From: Candidatus Nitrosopumilus sp. | Lineage (GTDB): Archaea; Thermoproteota; Nitrososphaeria; Nitrososphaerales; Nitrosopumilaceae | Assembly: GCA_013911135.1 (NCBI GenBank) | Contig: JACERO010000079.1 | Span: forward strand, 1 to 64,000 | Reading direction: 5' to 3' | DNA length: 64,000 nt | Part shown: in pieces, positions 17,320 through 26,863 of the stretch | Layout: every line of letters starts with the position of its first letter | Position numbering within the stretch: position 1 is the first letter of the stretch | Program-made: the position numbers and the translations under genes | Notes under the pieces: model-generated | The model's database searches: none | Seen by the model: only the letters and a program-made list of their open reading frames with translations | Told to the model about the DNA's origin: nothing

Positions 17320-18174
17320 ATGATTCTACAAATGAAACTCATCCATTCTGAATACAAACAAAGAAACATGAAAATTTGGAACGAAGTTGCTCCACGTTAT
17401 CATAAAAGATGGGCTAGTGAAAGTATAGGATCATTTCAAAGTACTGCAAAATTAATAGAATTAGTAAACATCAACAAAGGTGATACAGTATTGGATCTTG
17501 CTTGCGGTACAGGTGTAGTAACAAAAAAAATTCGAAAAAAGATTGGCAATGTAGGATATGTTATAGGTGCTGATACTTCTATTACTGCAATTAAAATAGC
17601 AAAAAAATGGAATGAAAGAAAAACAAATTTAGATTTTGTGAATGTAGATGCAGAAAAGTTTCATTTTTCAAAAAGATTTGATATTGTTACTTGTCAGTAT
17701 GCACTATTTTTCTTTCCAAATGCCCAAAAAGCATTAAAAAATATTAGAAATAGCCTCAAAAAATCAGGCAAAATAGGAATTTCAGTTCACGGAAGAAAAG
17801 AGAAAGTTCCTTTTTTTAGCAGTATTTTAGATTCAGTAACTCAATACATTCCAGATTATGTCCCTCCAGGTTCACCAAATCTTGATAGATTCGGTACAAA
17901 ATCTGCATTAAGAAAAGAGATCAGTAAAGCAGGATTCTCAAAGATATCTGTAAAGGAATTTGTTTTTCATTATAGTCCTGGAAAATTTGAAGACTATTGG
18001 AGAAATTATATCAAATACATTGCAAAACCTCTAAAAGAAAAGCTAGATGCATTAGAGTATTCAAAAAGAAAAGAATTGAAACAGTTAGTAAAAGAAAAAT
18101 CAACGCAATACACAAAGAAAAATGGAGAAATTGTATTTCCATGGCAAGTTTTAATTTTAACTGCAAAATACTAG
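17320..18174 (+). CDS. Class I SAM-dependent methyltransferase (UbiE-like)
   Basis: Methyltransferase with the SAM-binding motif I VLDLACGTGVVT (about residues 58-69), motif post-I VIGADTSITAIKIAK, and motif IV-like DIVTCQYALFFFPN. The extended C-terminal lobe (about 175-284) is of the substrate-specific kind. The N-terminal IWNEVAPRYHKRWA resembles UbiE/menaquinone-type enzymes. The first ATG (17320) is used here; ATG 17332 is equally possible. It lies 16 nt behind the small coiled-coil gene and may be read from the CoA operon. Substrate unknown. Confidence 0.8.
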   Translation: MILQMKLIHSEYKQRNMKIWNEVAPRYHKRWASESIGSFQSTAKLIELVNINKGDTVLDLACGTGVVTKKIRKKIGNVGYVIGADTSITAIKIAKKWNERKTNLDFVNVDAEKFHFSKRFDIVTCQYALFFFPNAQKALKNIRNSLKKSGKIGISVHGRKEKVPFFSSILDSVTQYIPDYVPPGSPNLDRFGTKSALRKEISKAGFSKISVKEFVFHYSPGKFEDYWRNYIKYIAKPLKEKLDALEYSKRKELKQLVKEKSTQYTKKNGEIVFPWQVLILTAKY

Positions 18175-18192
18175 AGATTCGGAGAAATAGAA

Positions 18193-18675
18193 ATGGGTAA
18201 AGATAGAAAAGAGAAAGAAGAAAAACCAAAAAAATCTGATTTTAAAGCATTTCTTAGAAAAAGAGCACCAATTTATCTTGGTTTGATGGGATTATTCATG
18301 CTCTTCATAGTTCCTGATTTAATGAAAAGTGATTTAGAAAGTACTTTCCCAGAACTTGCAGCGGAAGAACAACAGATTCTTGATATTTTAATGAGATATG
18401 ATGGACCAAATGATTCTGGATTAACTGTAATGGATGCAATTTCAATGAAAATTAGCGAAAAATATCCAGACGAAAAAATTTATGATAATAAAAAAACTAA
18501 CGTTGAACTAACTGTATCAAATATAGATTCAGAAGAATATCAAGTTATTTTAAATTTCAAGTCACATAAAGGAGAAATGAATTATGATTGGAATGTAGAT
18601 ATGGGTTCTGAGAAAATTGTATCAAATAATCAAGAATCAAAATACATCATTGATTTAGTAGACTTTTATGATTAG
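18193..18675 (+). CDS. Single-pass membrane protein of unknown function, 160 aa
   Basis: Very basic N-terminus (about residues 1-26, rich in Lys/Glu/Arg), one transmembrane helix (about 27-46, PIYLGLMGLFMLFIVPDLM), then an acidic soluble domain predicted outside the cell. There is no recognised domain. It is 18 nt after the methyltransferase on the same strand and converges with the Xaa-Pro peptidase gene (2-nt gap). Confidence 0.7.
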   Translation: MGKDRKEKEEKPKKSDFKAFLRKRAPIYLGLMGLFMLFIVPDLMKSDLESTFPELAAEEQQILDILMRYDGPNDSGLTVMDAISMKISEKYPDEKIYDNKKTNVELTVSNIDSEEYQVILNFKSHKGEMNYDWNVDMGSEKIVSNNQESKYIIDLVDFYD

Positions 18676-18677
18676 GC

Positions 18678-19742
18678 TTAAATTGTAACTAAATCTTTAG
18701 TAAATTTGTGCATTACAATAGGTCGATCTCTTACAATTAACGAATCTTCTATTCTAATTCCAAATTTGTTTTCAATATAGATTCCAGGTTCTACAGTAAT
18801 TGCCATGTTTTCTTTTAATTTTGTTTCACTTCTATACGAGATAGTTGGAAGCTCATGTACTTCTAATCCAATTCCATGACCAGTAGAATGAATAAAGTAT
18901 TGACCGTAGTTTTTTTCTTCAATATATTTTCTACACGCAGAATCTACATCTTTACAATCTGCATTTGGTTTAACAGCTTTTAGACCAAGTTTTTGAGATT
19001 CTTTAACAATTTCATATACTTCATTTGCTTGAGTTGAAATATTTCCAAGTGCAAATGTTCTAGTTGCATCAGAAACATATCCCTTGTATCTTAGTGTAAG
19101 ATCAGTTACTACAAGATCACCATTTGTGAATTTTCTCTGAGTAACTTGAGCATGAGGTAAAGCACCGTTAGGACCTCCAGCAATGATAAGAGGATTAAGT
19201 GTAGATTTGTATCCAGTGTCAAACATTTGCTGTTCCATTGCATATATCATCAAAATCGTTTGTAATTCTGATTCTTTTTGACCTACTTTCATCTTTTTTG
19301 AGCAAATATCGAACATTTCATCTATGATTTTAGAAGCTTTTTTGAGTATTTGGATTTCTTTTTCATCTTTAACTATACGAGAATTATAAAATGGTTCTGT
19401 AGATGATTTAATTTTTGGAATGGATTTTTTCAGAGACATCATAGTAGAATAGTTTTGGCAATCAGTACAAACCTGATTTTTCTTAATTTTTTCGATAAGA
19501 GAAGAAATCAAACCAGTTCCACGTTCTGCTGTAATTACATCACAATCTTCAGATTCTCCTTTTGCTCTTCCCACTTCAAGTTCTGGAGCAATGATAGTTG
19601 TTTTTCCATTTTTTTCAAGTAAGCCTATTGCCTCACCCCAAAATCCAGTCATGTAAAACAAATTTTCAGGCTCAAATGTGACTAGTGTATCACAGCCGAT
19701 CTTTTGTGTATGTTTTAAAAGATTTTTTCTACGTTGTTTCAT
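18678..19742 (-). CDS. pepQ: Xaa-Pro aminopeptidase/dipeptidase (M24 family)
   Basis: Metallopeptidase releasing residues next to proline. The N-terminal creatinase-like domain (1-125) is followed by the pita-bread catalytic domain with the metal ligands in order: Asp in LVVTDLTLRYKG and Asp in YVSDATRTF, His in STGHGIGLEVHELP, Glu in ITVEPGIYIE and Glu in IRIEDSLIV. 354 aa is typical. Monocistronic and divergent from the PP-loop gene. Confidence 0.9.
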   Translation of the reverse strand: MKQRRKNLLKHTQKIGCDTLVTFEPENLFYMTGFWGEAIGLLEKNGKTTIIAPELEVGRAKGESEDCDVITAERGTGLISSLIEKIKKNQVCTDCQNYSTMMSLKKSIPKIKSSTEPFYNSRIVKDEKEIQILKKASKIIDEMFDICSKKMKVGQKESELQTILMIYAMEQQMFDTGYKSTLNPLIIAGGPNGALPHAQVTQRKFTNGDLVVTDLTLRYKGYVSDATRTFALGNISTQANEVYEIVKESQKLGLKAVKPNADCKDVDSACRKYIEEKNYGQYFIHSTGHGIGLEVHELPTISYRSETKLKENMAITVEPGIYIENKFGIRIEDSLIVRDRPIVMHKFTKDLVTI

Positions 19743-19813
19743 ACGAAAAAACCTCTGTTTCTTAATTTATGTATGATGTAAAGTTTGTATATGGAAATTT
19801 TGATCGGATCTTT

Positions 19814-20821
19814 ATGACAGAAGAAAAGAAGAAAGTAGTTGCATTACTATCAGGAGGGTTAGATAGTCAACTTGCAGTAAGAATGATGCAAGAGCAAGGT
19901 TTTGAAGTTTCAGCTGTTGCAATAAAAACTCCTTTTTGTGATTTTGATTGTGGAAGAGGATGTGGATTTGAAATTAGAGAAAGAGCAGATGATCTTAATG
20001 TAAATTTGAAAACAGTTTATCTTGGTGATGAATACATAGAGATGTTAAAACATCCAAAACATGGAATTGGCGCTGGCTTTAATCCGTGTGTTGATTGTAG
20101 AACAATGATGTTTGATGCTGCAAAAAAACACATGGAAGAAATTGGTGCAGAATTTATTATTTCAGGGGAAGTATTAGGTCAACGTCCAATGAGTCAACAT
20201 GCACCATCATTACATATTATTGAAAAAGAATCAAATTTAACTGGAAAAATTGTTAGACCGTTATCTGCTAGATTATTACCACCAACAGATGCTGAAAAAG
20301 ATGGTTTGATCAAAAGAGAAAATCTTGGAATGATTAAAGGAAGACAAAGAAAAATTCAAATACAAATGGCTAAAGAATATGGAATTGAAAATCCACCAAA
20401 TGCAGGTGGTGGTTGTCTATTAACAGAGCCACAATTTGGAATTAAAGCAAAAGATCTGTTTGATCATATGGAAACTCCAACAATTAATGAAATTGATTTG
20501 TTAAAAATTGGAAGACATTTTAGATTAGATGAAGAAACAAAATTTGTTGTAGGAAGAAATAAAGATGAAAATGAAATGATTAAAGCATTAGCATTACCTG
20601 ATGATATTTTACTTGAAGCTAAAGATTACGTAGGACCAGTTTCAATTTTACGTGGTAAGAATGCAAAAGCCCATGTAGAATTTGCGTCAGCTGTAACTCT
20701 AAGATATTCAGATGCACCAAAAACTGAACACAGTATTGTTTCTGTTAAAAATAGAGATTCAACTTATGAAGTTAGTTCAGAATGTGCAGAAGAGCAATCT
20801 TACATCAAATTCAGAATGTAG
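19814..20821 (+). CDS. PP-loop tRNA thiolation enzyme (ThiI/MnmA-like)
   Basis: ATP-pyrophosphatase that activates a tRNA uridine for sulfur insertion. The PP-loop ALLSGGLDSQLAVR is at residues about 10-23 from the chosen start. CDFDCGRGCG and GFNPCVDCRTMM supply cysteine pairs, and SGEVLGQRPMSQH is typical of MnmA/ThiI-like archaeal enzymes. The frame is open from 19769, but ATG 19814 is preferred because the TATA-like tttgtatatgg (19784-19794) lies about 27 nt upstream. Whether the target is s4U8 or another position cannot be decided here. Confidence 0.8.
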   Translation: MTEEKKKVVALLSGGLDSQLAVRMMQEQGFEVSAVAIKTPFCDFDCGRGCGFEIRERADDLNVNLKTVYLGDEYIEMLKHPKHGIGAGFNPCVDCRTMMFDAAKKHMEEIGAEFIISGEVLGQRPMSQHAPSLHIIEKESNLTGKIVRPLSARLLPPTDAEKDGLIKRENLGMIKGRQRKIQIQMAKEYGIENPPNAGGGCLLTEPQFGIKAKDLFDHMETPTINEIDLLKIGRHFRLDEETKFVVGRNKDENEMIKALALPDDILLEAKDYVGPVSILRGKNAKAHVEFASAVTLRYSDAPKTEHSIVSVKNRDSTYEVSSECAEEQSYIKFRM

Positions 20822-20894
20822 GCGTGAAATTTTTAAAGAATTAGTTAGAATTAAGGAAGAGTTTTTGAAGGAGTAGATCGGATTTTCAACAAGG

Positions 20895-21173
20895 ATGCAA
20901 AAACAAGAAACCCCCACATATCTAAAGGCCATAACAATTAGAGACATCAGTGATGTTCATTCCATCAAAGAAGATATCAAAAAAGGAATAATTTTGATTC
21001 TAAGGGTTACACCACTAGCACAAAAGGATGTGGAACAACTTCGTAAAGTAGTTGAAGAATTGTATTCTATTGCAAAAAATTCTGGTGCAGATATTGCAAG
21101 ATTAGGAGAGGAGAGAATTATTGTTGCTCCATCTAGTATAAAGATCTGGAAACCAGAATACGATCTAAAATAA
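20895..21173 (+). CDS. sepF: SepF-like cell division protein
   Basis: Small 92-aa protein with the SepF core: YLKAITIRDISDVHSIKEDIKKGIILILRVTPL, then a helix and GADIARLGEERIIVAPSSIKIW. In archaea SepF anchors the division ring protein (FtsZ or CdvB lineage partners) to the membrane. Thaumarchaea carry this core, and the N-terminal amphipathic membrane-targeting helix is not obvious here. It ends with a 9-nt convergent overlap with the FttA gene. Confidence 0.78.
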   Translation: MQKQETPTYLKAITIRDISDVHSIKEDIKKGIILILRVTPLAQKDVEQLRKVVEELYSIAKNSGADIARLGEERIIVAPSSIKIWKPEYDLK

Positions 21174-23141
21174 TTTTATTGCTTCTTGAATTTGAGGATA
21201 ATGAGCAGGTACTCTATACATTCGTCTAATATTCATAGCAAGATTTTCTGATTTTTTACGTTCTCCATGATTAACTAGAACTCTTCGAAGTTTTGGTCTT
21301 AGTCTTTGTACAAATGACATCAACTGATTATAATCACTGTGACCACTGAATCCATCTAGTCTTTCAACACTACTATTGATAGTAACAACTTCAATTTTAC
21401 CTTCTTTTCCCAACATAGATACTTGTTTAGAACCATCAAGAACTCTTCTTCCCATAGTTCCATTAACTTGGTAAGAAACAAACAATACTTTGTTCTTTTT
21501 ATCAGGTGCAATGTTTTTGAAGTATTCTAAAACAGGGCCGCCTTCTAACATTCCTGATGTTGCTAAGATAATACATGGTGAATTTTCTCTCATTGGTTCT
21601 TCTCTGGCATCTGCATGTTCAATATTTGTGAAATATTCAGAATCAAATGGATTATCATCAGTTTCTAAGATCTTTTTCTTAAGTTCTTTTTCCAGATATT
21701 CTGGATAAGATTCATGAATAGCTGATGCCTCAGAAATCATTCCTTCTGTAAAGACTGGTGCTTCAATCATTTCTCCTGATTTCATATAGTGATCAATTAC
21801 CATCATGATTTCTTGAGCACGACCTACTGCCGGAATAGGTATCAAAACTTTTCCTCCATCTGCCAAAGTATTGTTTATTGCATTAATGAAAGCAGATTCT
21901 ACTTCTTGTCTACTTGGTTGAATATCTTCTTTAAGACCGTAAGTACTTTCAATCAACAGTGTTTCTACTCTTGGAAAATTCCAACTAGCAGCTTCAAACA
22001 AAATACTTTTTCCAAATTTTATATCACCTGAATAAACAAAATTATGATTACCATTTCCAATATGAAAATGACATAATGCAGAACCTAAAATGTGACCTGC
22101 ATTTGCAAGAACTAATTTTATGTCAGGCGAAATATCAGTAACAGTTCCATATGGTAAAGTAATTGTTTGTCTCATGACTTGTTTAACATCTCGTTCTGAG
22201 TAAATTGGAGTTCTACCTTGTGCAGTAGCTACTTTGATTGCATCTAACTGAATTAAATTCATCATAGGAAGGGTTGGTTCTGTACAATAGATTGGACCTT
22301 TGTAACCATATTTACACAATGTTGGTAAGAATCCAGTATGATCTAAATGTGCATGTCCTATCACTATTGCATCAAGTTCGTCTAGTGTTAGATTTAGAGA
22401 ATCTAGTCTTGGAAATGCATCCATTGGTGAACGTGCACCAGGATTTAGTCCACAATCAATTAAGATTTTACTTTCAGGAGTGGATAGTAGTAATGAGGAC
22501 CTACCAACTTGGCCAAATCCACCAAGAGTATAAAGAGAAACTTCAGTTCTTTGAGATAATCTAGGTCTGAAAATTTCATCACCTACTTGTTTGAGTTGTT
22601 TACTTCTCTCAGTAGAGTATTGTTTTAGAGTTGCATTGATTGTTTGAATAGTACGTGAAGGTATAGTTGTAGATTTTCTGACACGTAATTTCCATCCTGT
22701 TTTTTCAGTAACTTCAGCATGATTGAATTCCTTTGCATCTCTTTGTAACAACCAAGGTCTTTTTGCTTCGACTGAAACTTCACCAGTGGTTATATCAAAA
22801 ATAGTTCCTTGTAGATTTGCTTCTTTTGGAACACATTCTGCAAGAATTCGTCTAGCTTCATCTTCAGGTTTTCTAATTGATTCGTCTGTTCTTACAACAA
22901 TTCTTTTTTTGATTACATTGACAAGATTTGATATTAATTCATTATTTTCCATTAGATACCGAGGAGTTTTTGTGTAAAGTGCAATTCGTGGTCCTTCATA
23001 TTCAATTTTTGTAACACCGGCCTCTTTGGGAATACTTTGCAGTATGGTGGCCATTATGTTTTGGCTAGAAGGTAATTCTTTTTGTTGTTGTTTTCTTTGC
23101 ATAAAATCACTAAAGTTCGATGATTGCTTTCTTTTGTTCAT
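21165..23141 (-). CDS. fttA: Archaeal termination nuclease FttA/aCPSF1 (KH-MBL-beta-CASP)
   Basis: Ribonuclease that cleaves nascent RNA and terminates transcription in archaea. KH-like domains occupy about residues 28-190. The metallo-beta-lactamase core follows from about 198 with HAHLDHTG (263-270), then the beta-CASP region with PIPAVGRAQEIM and ILATSGMLEGGPV, and C-terminal GFSGHSDYNQL and VNHGERKKSENL. The frame starts at ATG 23141, which overlaps the proteasome gene by 32 nt; Met14 (23102) would avoid the overlap. It is downstream of psmB in one unit. Confidence 0.93.
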   Translation of the reverse strand: MNKRKQSSNFSDFMQRKQQQKELPSSQNIMATILQSIPKEAGVTKIEYEGPRIALYTKTPRYLMENNELISNLVNVIKKRIVVRTDESIRKPEDEARRILAECVPKEANLQGTIFDITTGEVSVEAKRPWLLQRDAKEFNHAEVTEKTGWKLRVRKSTTIPSRTIQTINATLKQYSTERSKQLKQVGDEIFRPRLSQRTEVSLYTLGGFGQVGRSSLLLSTPESKILIDCGLNPGARSPMDAFPRLDSLNLTLDELDAIVIGHAHLDHTGFLPTLCKYGYKGPIYCTEPTLPMMNLIQLDAIKVATAQGRTPIYSERDVKQVMRQTITLPYGTVTDISPDIKLVLANAGHILGSALCHFHIGNGNHNFVYSGDIKFGKSILFEAASWNFPRVETLLIESTYGLKEDIQPSRQEVESAFINAINNTLADGGKVLIPIPAVGRAQEIMMVIDHYMKSGEMIEAPVFTEGMISEASAIHESYPEYLEKELKKKILETDDNPFDSEYFTNIEHADAREEPMRENSPCIILATSGMLEGGPVLEYFKNIAPDKKNKVLFVSYQVNGTMGRRVLDGSKQVSMLGKEGKIEVVTINSSVERLDGFSGHSDYNQLMSFVQRLRPKLRRVLVNHGERKKSENLAMNIRRMYRVPAHYPQIQEAIKLF

Positions 23142-23742
23142 CGGTTAAAAGATGGAATCCATCTTTATCCATTACTGCGATGTTAATTCCATCGCCAGTA
23201 CCAATATTTCTAACTATTGCAGCTTTAACAGCTCGTAGAGCTATTTTTTTTGCTTCTTCAACTGTAAGATCTTTTTGATATTCTTCTTCAAGTAAACCAT
23301 AAGCTACTGGTGAACCGCTACCAGTTGTAACATATGATTTCTCTTCAACTGAACCAAACATATCAATATTAAACAATGCAGGACCGTTTGCATCATAACC
23401 ACCAAGTAAGATATCAGCCATGAATGGATAGCCTCTATTTTGATGGAATATCAATGAGCAGAGTCTTGCAAGTGAATGAATTGAGATTGGATTTGGTTTT
23501 TCAACTCTATGTAAATTAGAATGATAACGTAAAATATCAACAATATTTTGTGCGTCTGCCACGCCACCAGCCAAGGTTAACCCTGCGTGCAAATCAATTT
23601 TTTGAATTTTCATTGTGTTATTGTTTGCAATAAAATAACCTGCACTTGCTCTCATATCAGCACATAATACAACACCATCGGTAGCTTTGATACCTACAGT
23701 GGTAGTCCCATGCAGAATTTTTTCTTCAACGTTGTTTGACAT
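23110..23742 (-). CDS. psmB: Proteasome subunit beta
   Basis: Catalytic subunit of the 20S proteasome. Starting at ATG 23742 (an AGGTG element is about 9 nt upstream) the product is MSNNVEEKILHG followed by the mature TTTVG, so the propeptide is 12 residues. In mature numbering Thr1, Asp17 (LCADMRAS) and Lys33 (NNTMKIQ) are all present, so it is an active-type subunit. The GTG at 23751 would add three residues. First gene of the psmB-fttA unit and divergent from egsA. Confidence 0.95.
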   Translation of the reverse strand: MSNNVEEKILHGTTTVGIKATDGVVLCADMRASAGYFIANNNTMKIQKIDLHAGLTLAGGVADAQNIVDILRYHSNLHRVEKPNPISIHSLARLCSLIFHQNRGYPFMADILLGGYDANGPALFNIDMFGSVEEKSYVTTGSGSPVAYGLLEEEYQKDLTVEEAKKIALRAVKAAIVRNIGTGDGINIAVMDKDGFHLLTDEQKKAIIEL

Positions 23743-23807
23743 AAAATACACCTATTAAGATAAAATGGATTGCAGGTTCCCTTTTAAATAACTTTTTGAT
23801 CCCTGAA

Positions 23808-23822
23808 AATCATAAATAATAA
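23808..23822 (+). promoter_or_regulatory. Putative TATA element of egsA
   Basis: aaatcataaataata is centred about 26 nt before the ATG at 23840, supporting that start rather than the second ATG at 23855 and suggesting a leaderless message. Confidence 0.45.
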
Positions 23823-23839
23823 CAAAAAATCAAGATCGC

Positions 23840-24883
23840 ATGCAATCGCATACGATGGAACTTCCTAGGCTCATTGAAATTGGTGAGAAAAATATTGGTG
23901 ATTTTGGAAAATTTCTAAATTCATTAAATAAACCAAAAAAAGTTTCTTTGATATCTGGAACAAATGTTCAAAAGGTTTTAAGGAAAAAAATTGAAAAATC
24001 ACTCAAAGTAAAAAAAATTCGATTTATTTGGCATACATCAATAGATAATCAAATAAAATCATTGAATAAAATTCAAAAAGATGTTAAAAAAGACAATTCT
24101 GACATGGTTGTTGGTATTGGTGGAGGTCGTTCTGTAGATACAGCAAAATTAATTTCATATAATTTAGGTAAACCATTTGTAAGCTTACCAACTGCAGCTT
24201 CTCATGATGGAATGGCAAGTCCATTTGTTTCTGTAAAAAGTGACTTGCCACATTCAATTGTAGCATCTGCACCTATGGGTGTTTTTGTAGATATTGATGT
24301 AATTAGAAAAGCTCCTACCAAGTTGTTAGCTAGTGGTTGTGGAGATCTTATTGCAAATATTATAGCAGTAAAAGATTGGCAATTAGGTCACAAAAAGAAG
24401 AAAGAATACTATGGAAGATATGCAGCAGATCTAGCCATGATGAGTGCTAAGATAGTTATGGAAAATTCTTCTAAATTTGCAAAGGAAGGATTGGATGCAA
24501 GGGTGATTGTAGAAGGATTGATCAGTGCAGGAGTAGCATCATGTATTGCAGGAAGTAGCAGACCATGTTCTGGTGCAGAACATCTTTTTTCACATGCACT
24601 TGATAAAATTGCTCCAGGTATTGGACTTCATGGAGAGAAGTGTGGAATTGGTTCTATAATGATGGCAAAATTACAAGGACAGAATTGGAAAAAAATTGTA
24701 AAGACGTTAAAAGATGTCAAAGCTCCAACAACTGCAAAACAAATTGGTCTTAAACCAGATGTAATAATAAAAGCTCTAACTATGGCACAAGAACTAAGAC
24801 CAGAGAGATATACGATTTTAAAAGAAATTAAAATGACTGAAAAAAGAGCACAAAGTCTTGCAAAGAGTACTAAAGTAATTTGA
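23840..24883 (+). CDS. egsA: sn-glycerol-1-phosphate dehydrogenase
   Basis: Reduces dihydroxyacetone phosphate to sn-glycerol-1-phosphate, the committed step for archaeal ether lipid backbones. The NAD(P)-binding VVGIGGGRSVDTAKL is at residues 90-104. The metal site is provided by Asp in GCGDLIAN and by His residues in SGAEHLFSHALD and GLHGEKCGIG. The length of 347 aa is normal. It is a hallmark of archaea. Monocistronic, converging with the FKBP gene (1-nt gap). Confidence 0.95.
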   Translation: MQSHTMELPRLIEIGEKNIGDFGKFLNSLNKPKKVSLISGTNVQKVLRKKIEKSLKVKKIRFIWHTSIDNQIKSLNKIQKDVKKDNSDMVVGIGGGRSVDTAKLISYNLGKPFVSLPTAASHDGMASPFVSVKSDLPHSIVASAPMGVFVDIDVIRKAPTKLLASGCGDLIANIIAVKDWQLGHKKKKEYYGRYAADLAMMSAKIVMENSSKFAKEGLDARVIVEGLISAGVASCIAGSSRPCSGAEHLFSHALDKIAPGIGLHGEKCGIGSIMMAKLQGQNWKKIVKTLKDVKAPTTAKQIGLKPDVIIKALTMAQELRPERYTILKEIKMTEKRAQSLAKSTKVI

Positions 24884-24884
24884 T

Positions 24885-25631
24885 TTAAGCAGCTTTTTGT
24901 TCAGGTGCTTTTTCTTTTGTTTCAGGTTTCTTTTCCTGAGTTTGTTTATTGACATGTGTTTCAATAAAACTTGCCTTTTCTAAAGTTGGAACAAATTTGA
25001 AAATATCTAATTGAATAAAGTGTTTCATTATTTGTAAACCATCTGCACGTACAATTTCCTCAGGAATTGTAATGTTTACTTGTTTATCTTTCAAGTCAAA
25101 TGCAATTTTTGAATCCTCTACAGGTAGTCTGTTTTTAAGAATTCCATCTATCTTGTCACTTGGAGAATCAAGTGATTTGATTACATTTACATCATACAAA
25201 ATTGTTTTTCCTGCATATCTGTGATTGTAATCTATTTGGACTCTACCAGATCCCATTAAACGAATAATTCCTCTTTTATTATCAACTTCAATTGTATTAC
25301 CTACTAAAACTTTCTCTGCATCTTCACCTAGTTTTCTAATAGGAATCATTCTAACTTTTTTAGAATCTCTTTCACCAAAACCTTTGTCAGGTGTAACTTC
25401 AATTGTAAGTTTATCTCCAACAGATGTTTTTGCAAGTGCTTCATCTAATCCTTTGAGAACAGGATAAGACACTTCACCAATAGAAACTAGTTTTGGTTGA
25501 TATTTGACATTTTGTTCATGAATGGAATGTTTTTTTGCATCTTCTTCAAGGGTGGTATCAAAGACTTCGTCATTATCTTTTACCTTTGCAGTATAGTCTA
25601 TTAAAATTAATGAGCCTTTATTGAAAGTCAA
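24885..25631 (-). CDS. FKBP-type peptidyl-prolyl isomerase, long archaeal type
   Basis: Prolyl isomerase and chaperone. FKBP core with LILIDYTAKVKDNDEVFDTT (residues about 7-26), the inserted flap (IF) domain signalled by PDKGFGERD, and closing VQIDYNHRYAGKTILYDVNVI. The C-terminal extension (about 155-248) ends in a Lys/Glu/Ala/Gln-rich tail. Size and order match the long archaeal FKBP that works with nascent or unfolded proteins. Monocistronic. Confidence 0.9.
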   Translation of the reverse strand: MTFNKGSLILIDYTAKVKDNDEVFDTTLEEDAKKHSIHEQNVKYQPKLVSIGEVSYPVLKGLDEALAKTSVGDKLTIEVTPDKGFGERDSKKVRMIPIRKLGEDAEKVLVGNTIEVDNKRGIIRLMGSGRVQIDYNHRYAGKTILYDVNVIKSLDSPSDKIDGILKNRLPVEDSKIAFDLKDKQVNITIPEEIVRADGLQIMKHFIQLDIFKFVPTLEKASFIETHVNKQTQEKKPETKEKAPEQKAA

Positions 25632-25672
25632 TGTGATCGGTCTCGAATTTCCTAATATTAAGTTAACATAGT

Positions 25673-26821
25673 TTAGAGAGCTTTTAGTTTTTCTTCTGCA
25701 GTGTCAAGTCCTGCTTTAGCATCTGTATCATACCCCATCATTGCTAAGGTAGATGAAATTGCTGAAATGGTTCGCATTACATGATATGGACTAACTTCGC
25801 CCATACATCCAACTCTGAATACTTTTCCTTTAAGATTTCCAAATCCACCTGCTACTAAGACTTTGAATTTATCTGCTAGTGTGCTTCTGAAAATTTTGTC
25901 TTCTAGTCCATCCAAATAATTTAATGCAACAATTGAAATCGAGCGATCTTCTTCTTTTGTAACATATGGTGTTAAACCAATTGCACTTAATCCAGAGTAT
26001 AATGCATCAGAACAAATCTTATGACGTTTATAGACATTTTGTAGTCCTTCTTCTAACATTATTGTTAGTGCTTCTCTGTATGCATAAAGTAAAGGTAATG
26101 CAGGAGTAAATGGAGTATGTTTTGACTCTTCATAATATTGAAAGTATCTTGCTAAATTGAAGTACATTGTAGATGGTGGATTTTCTATCATGTATTTTTT
26201 GGCTTTAGCACTTACAGATATTGGTGAAATGCCAGGAGGAGCAGCAAGTGCCTTTTGTGCTCCAGTTAGACATACATCAATATTCCATTTATCTACTGGA
26301 AGTTCAACGCCGCCAAGTAAAGAAACAGAATCTACAACATAGAATGCATCGTTTCTAGATGTTAAGTCAGATATTTTATCAAGATAATTTACCATTGTTC
26401 CAGTAGAAGTTTCGTTGTGAATAACATAGAATGCTTTAACATCTTTATTGTTATCAAATGCTTCTTTTATTTGATCAAAAGTTGCATTTTGTCCTGGTGG
26501 AGTTTCGAGTTTAACAACATTAGCTCCTTGACCTTCAATAAGTTGTGATAGTCTGTTACTAAATTCTCCATTTACAGGAATTATGATTTTATCACCTTTT
26601 TTAACTAGATTAATTACTCCTGCTTCTACTGCACCTGTTCCAGATGCAGATAAAGCCACAATATCATTTTGCGTGTCAAATACTTTTTGAGTTTTTTTAA
26701 CAACATCAGTGTATAACTCAACAAAATCATCACTTCGGTGATTAATGATAGGTGCAAGCATTGCCCTCATTACTCTATTAGGTACATTTGTTGGACCTGG
26801 GAGCATTGAAAGATATTCCAT
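25673..26821 (-). CDS. Class V PLP aminotransferase (alanine-glyoxylate/serine-pyruvate type)
   Basis: PLP enzyme that transfers an amino group between small amino and oxo acids. N-terminal MLPGPTNVPNRVMRAM is diagnostic of the alanine-glyoxylate/serine-pyruvate aminotransferase subgroup. The PLP lysine is in LTGAQKALAAPPG, preceded by the Asp of YVVDSVSLLGGVELPVD. 382 aa is normal. In this lineage it could take part in glycine/serine metabolism; the substrate is not fixed by sequence. It is followed 41 nt later by the FKBP gene on the same strand. Confidence 0.88.
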   Translation of the reverse strand: MEYLSMLPGPTNVPNRVMRAMLAPIINHRSDDFVELYTDVVKKTQKVFDTQNDIVALSASGTGAVEAGVINLVKKGDKIIIPVNGEFSNRLSQLIEGQGANVVKLETPPGQNATFDQIKEAFDNNKDVKAFYVIHNETSTGTMVNYLDKISDLTSRNDAFYVVDSVSLLGGVELPVDKWNIDVCLTGAQKALAAPPGISPISVSAKAKKYMIENPPSTMYFNLARYFQYYEESKHTPFTPALPLLYAYREALTIMLEEGLQNVYKRHKICSDALYSGLSAIGLTPYVTKEEDRSISIVALNYLDGLEDKIFRSTLADKFKVLVAGGFGNLKGKVFRVGCMGEVSPYHVMRTISAISSTLAMMGYDTDAKAGLDTAEEKLKAL

Positions 26822-26863
26822 TTGTAATCTACGATGTCAGTGAGATATTGGGTTTATTTATAA

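Noticed and set aside
22274-22564. 96-codon frame on the plus strand inside fttA
   Set aside because: Mirror frame of a strongly conserved nuclease gene; no start signal and low-complexity composition typical of antisense shadows.
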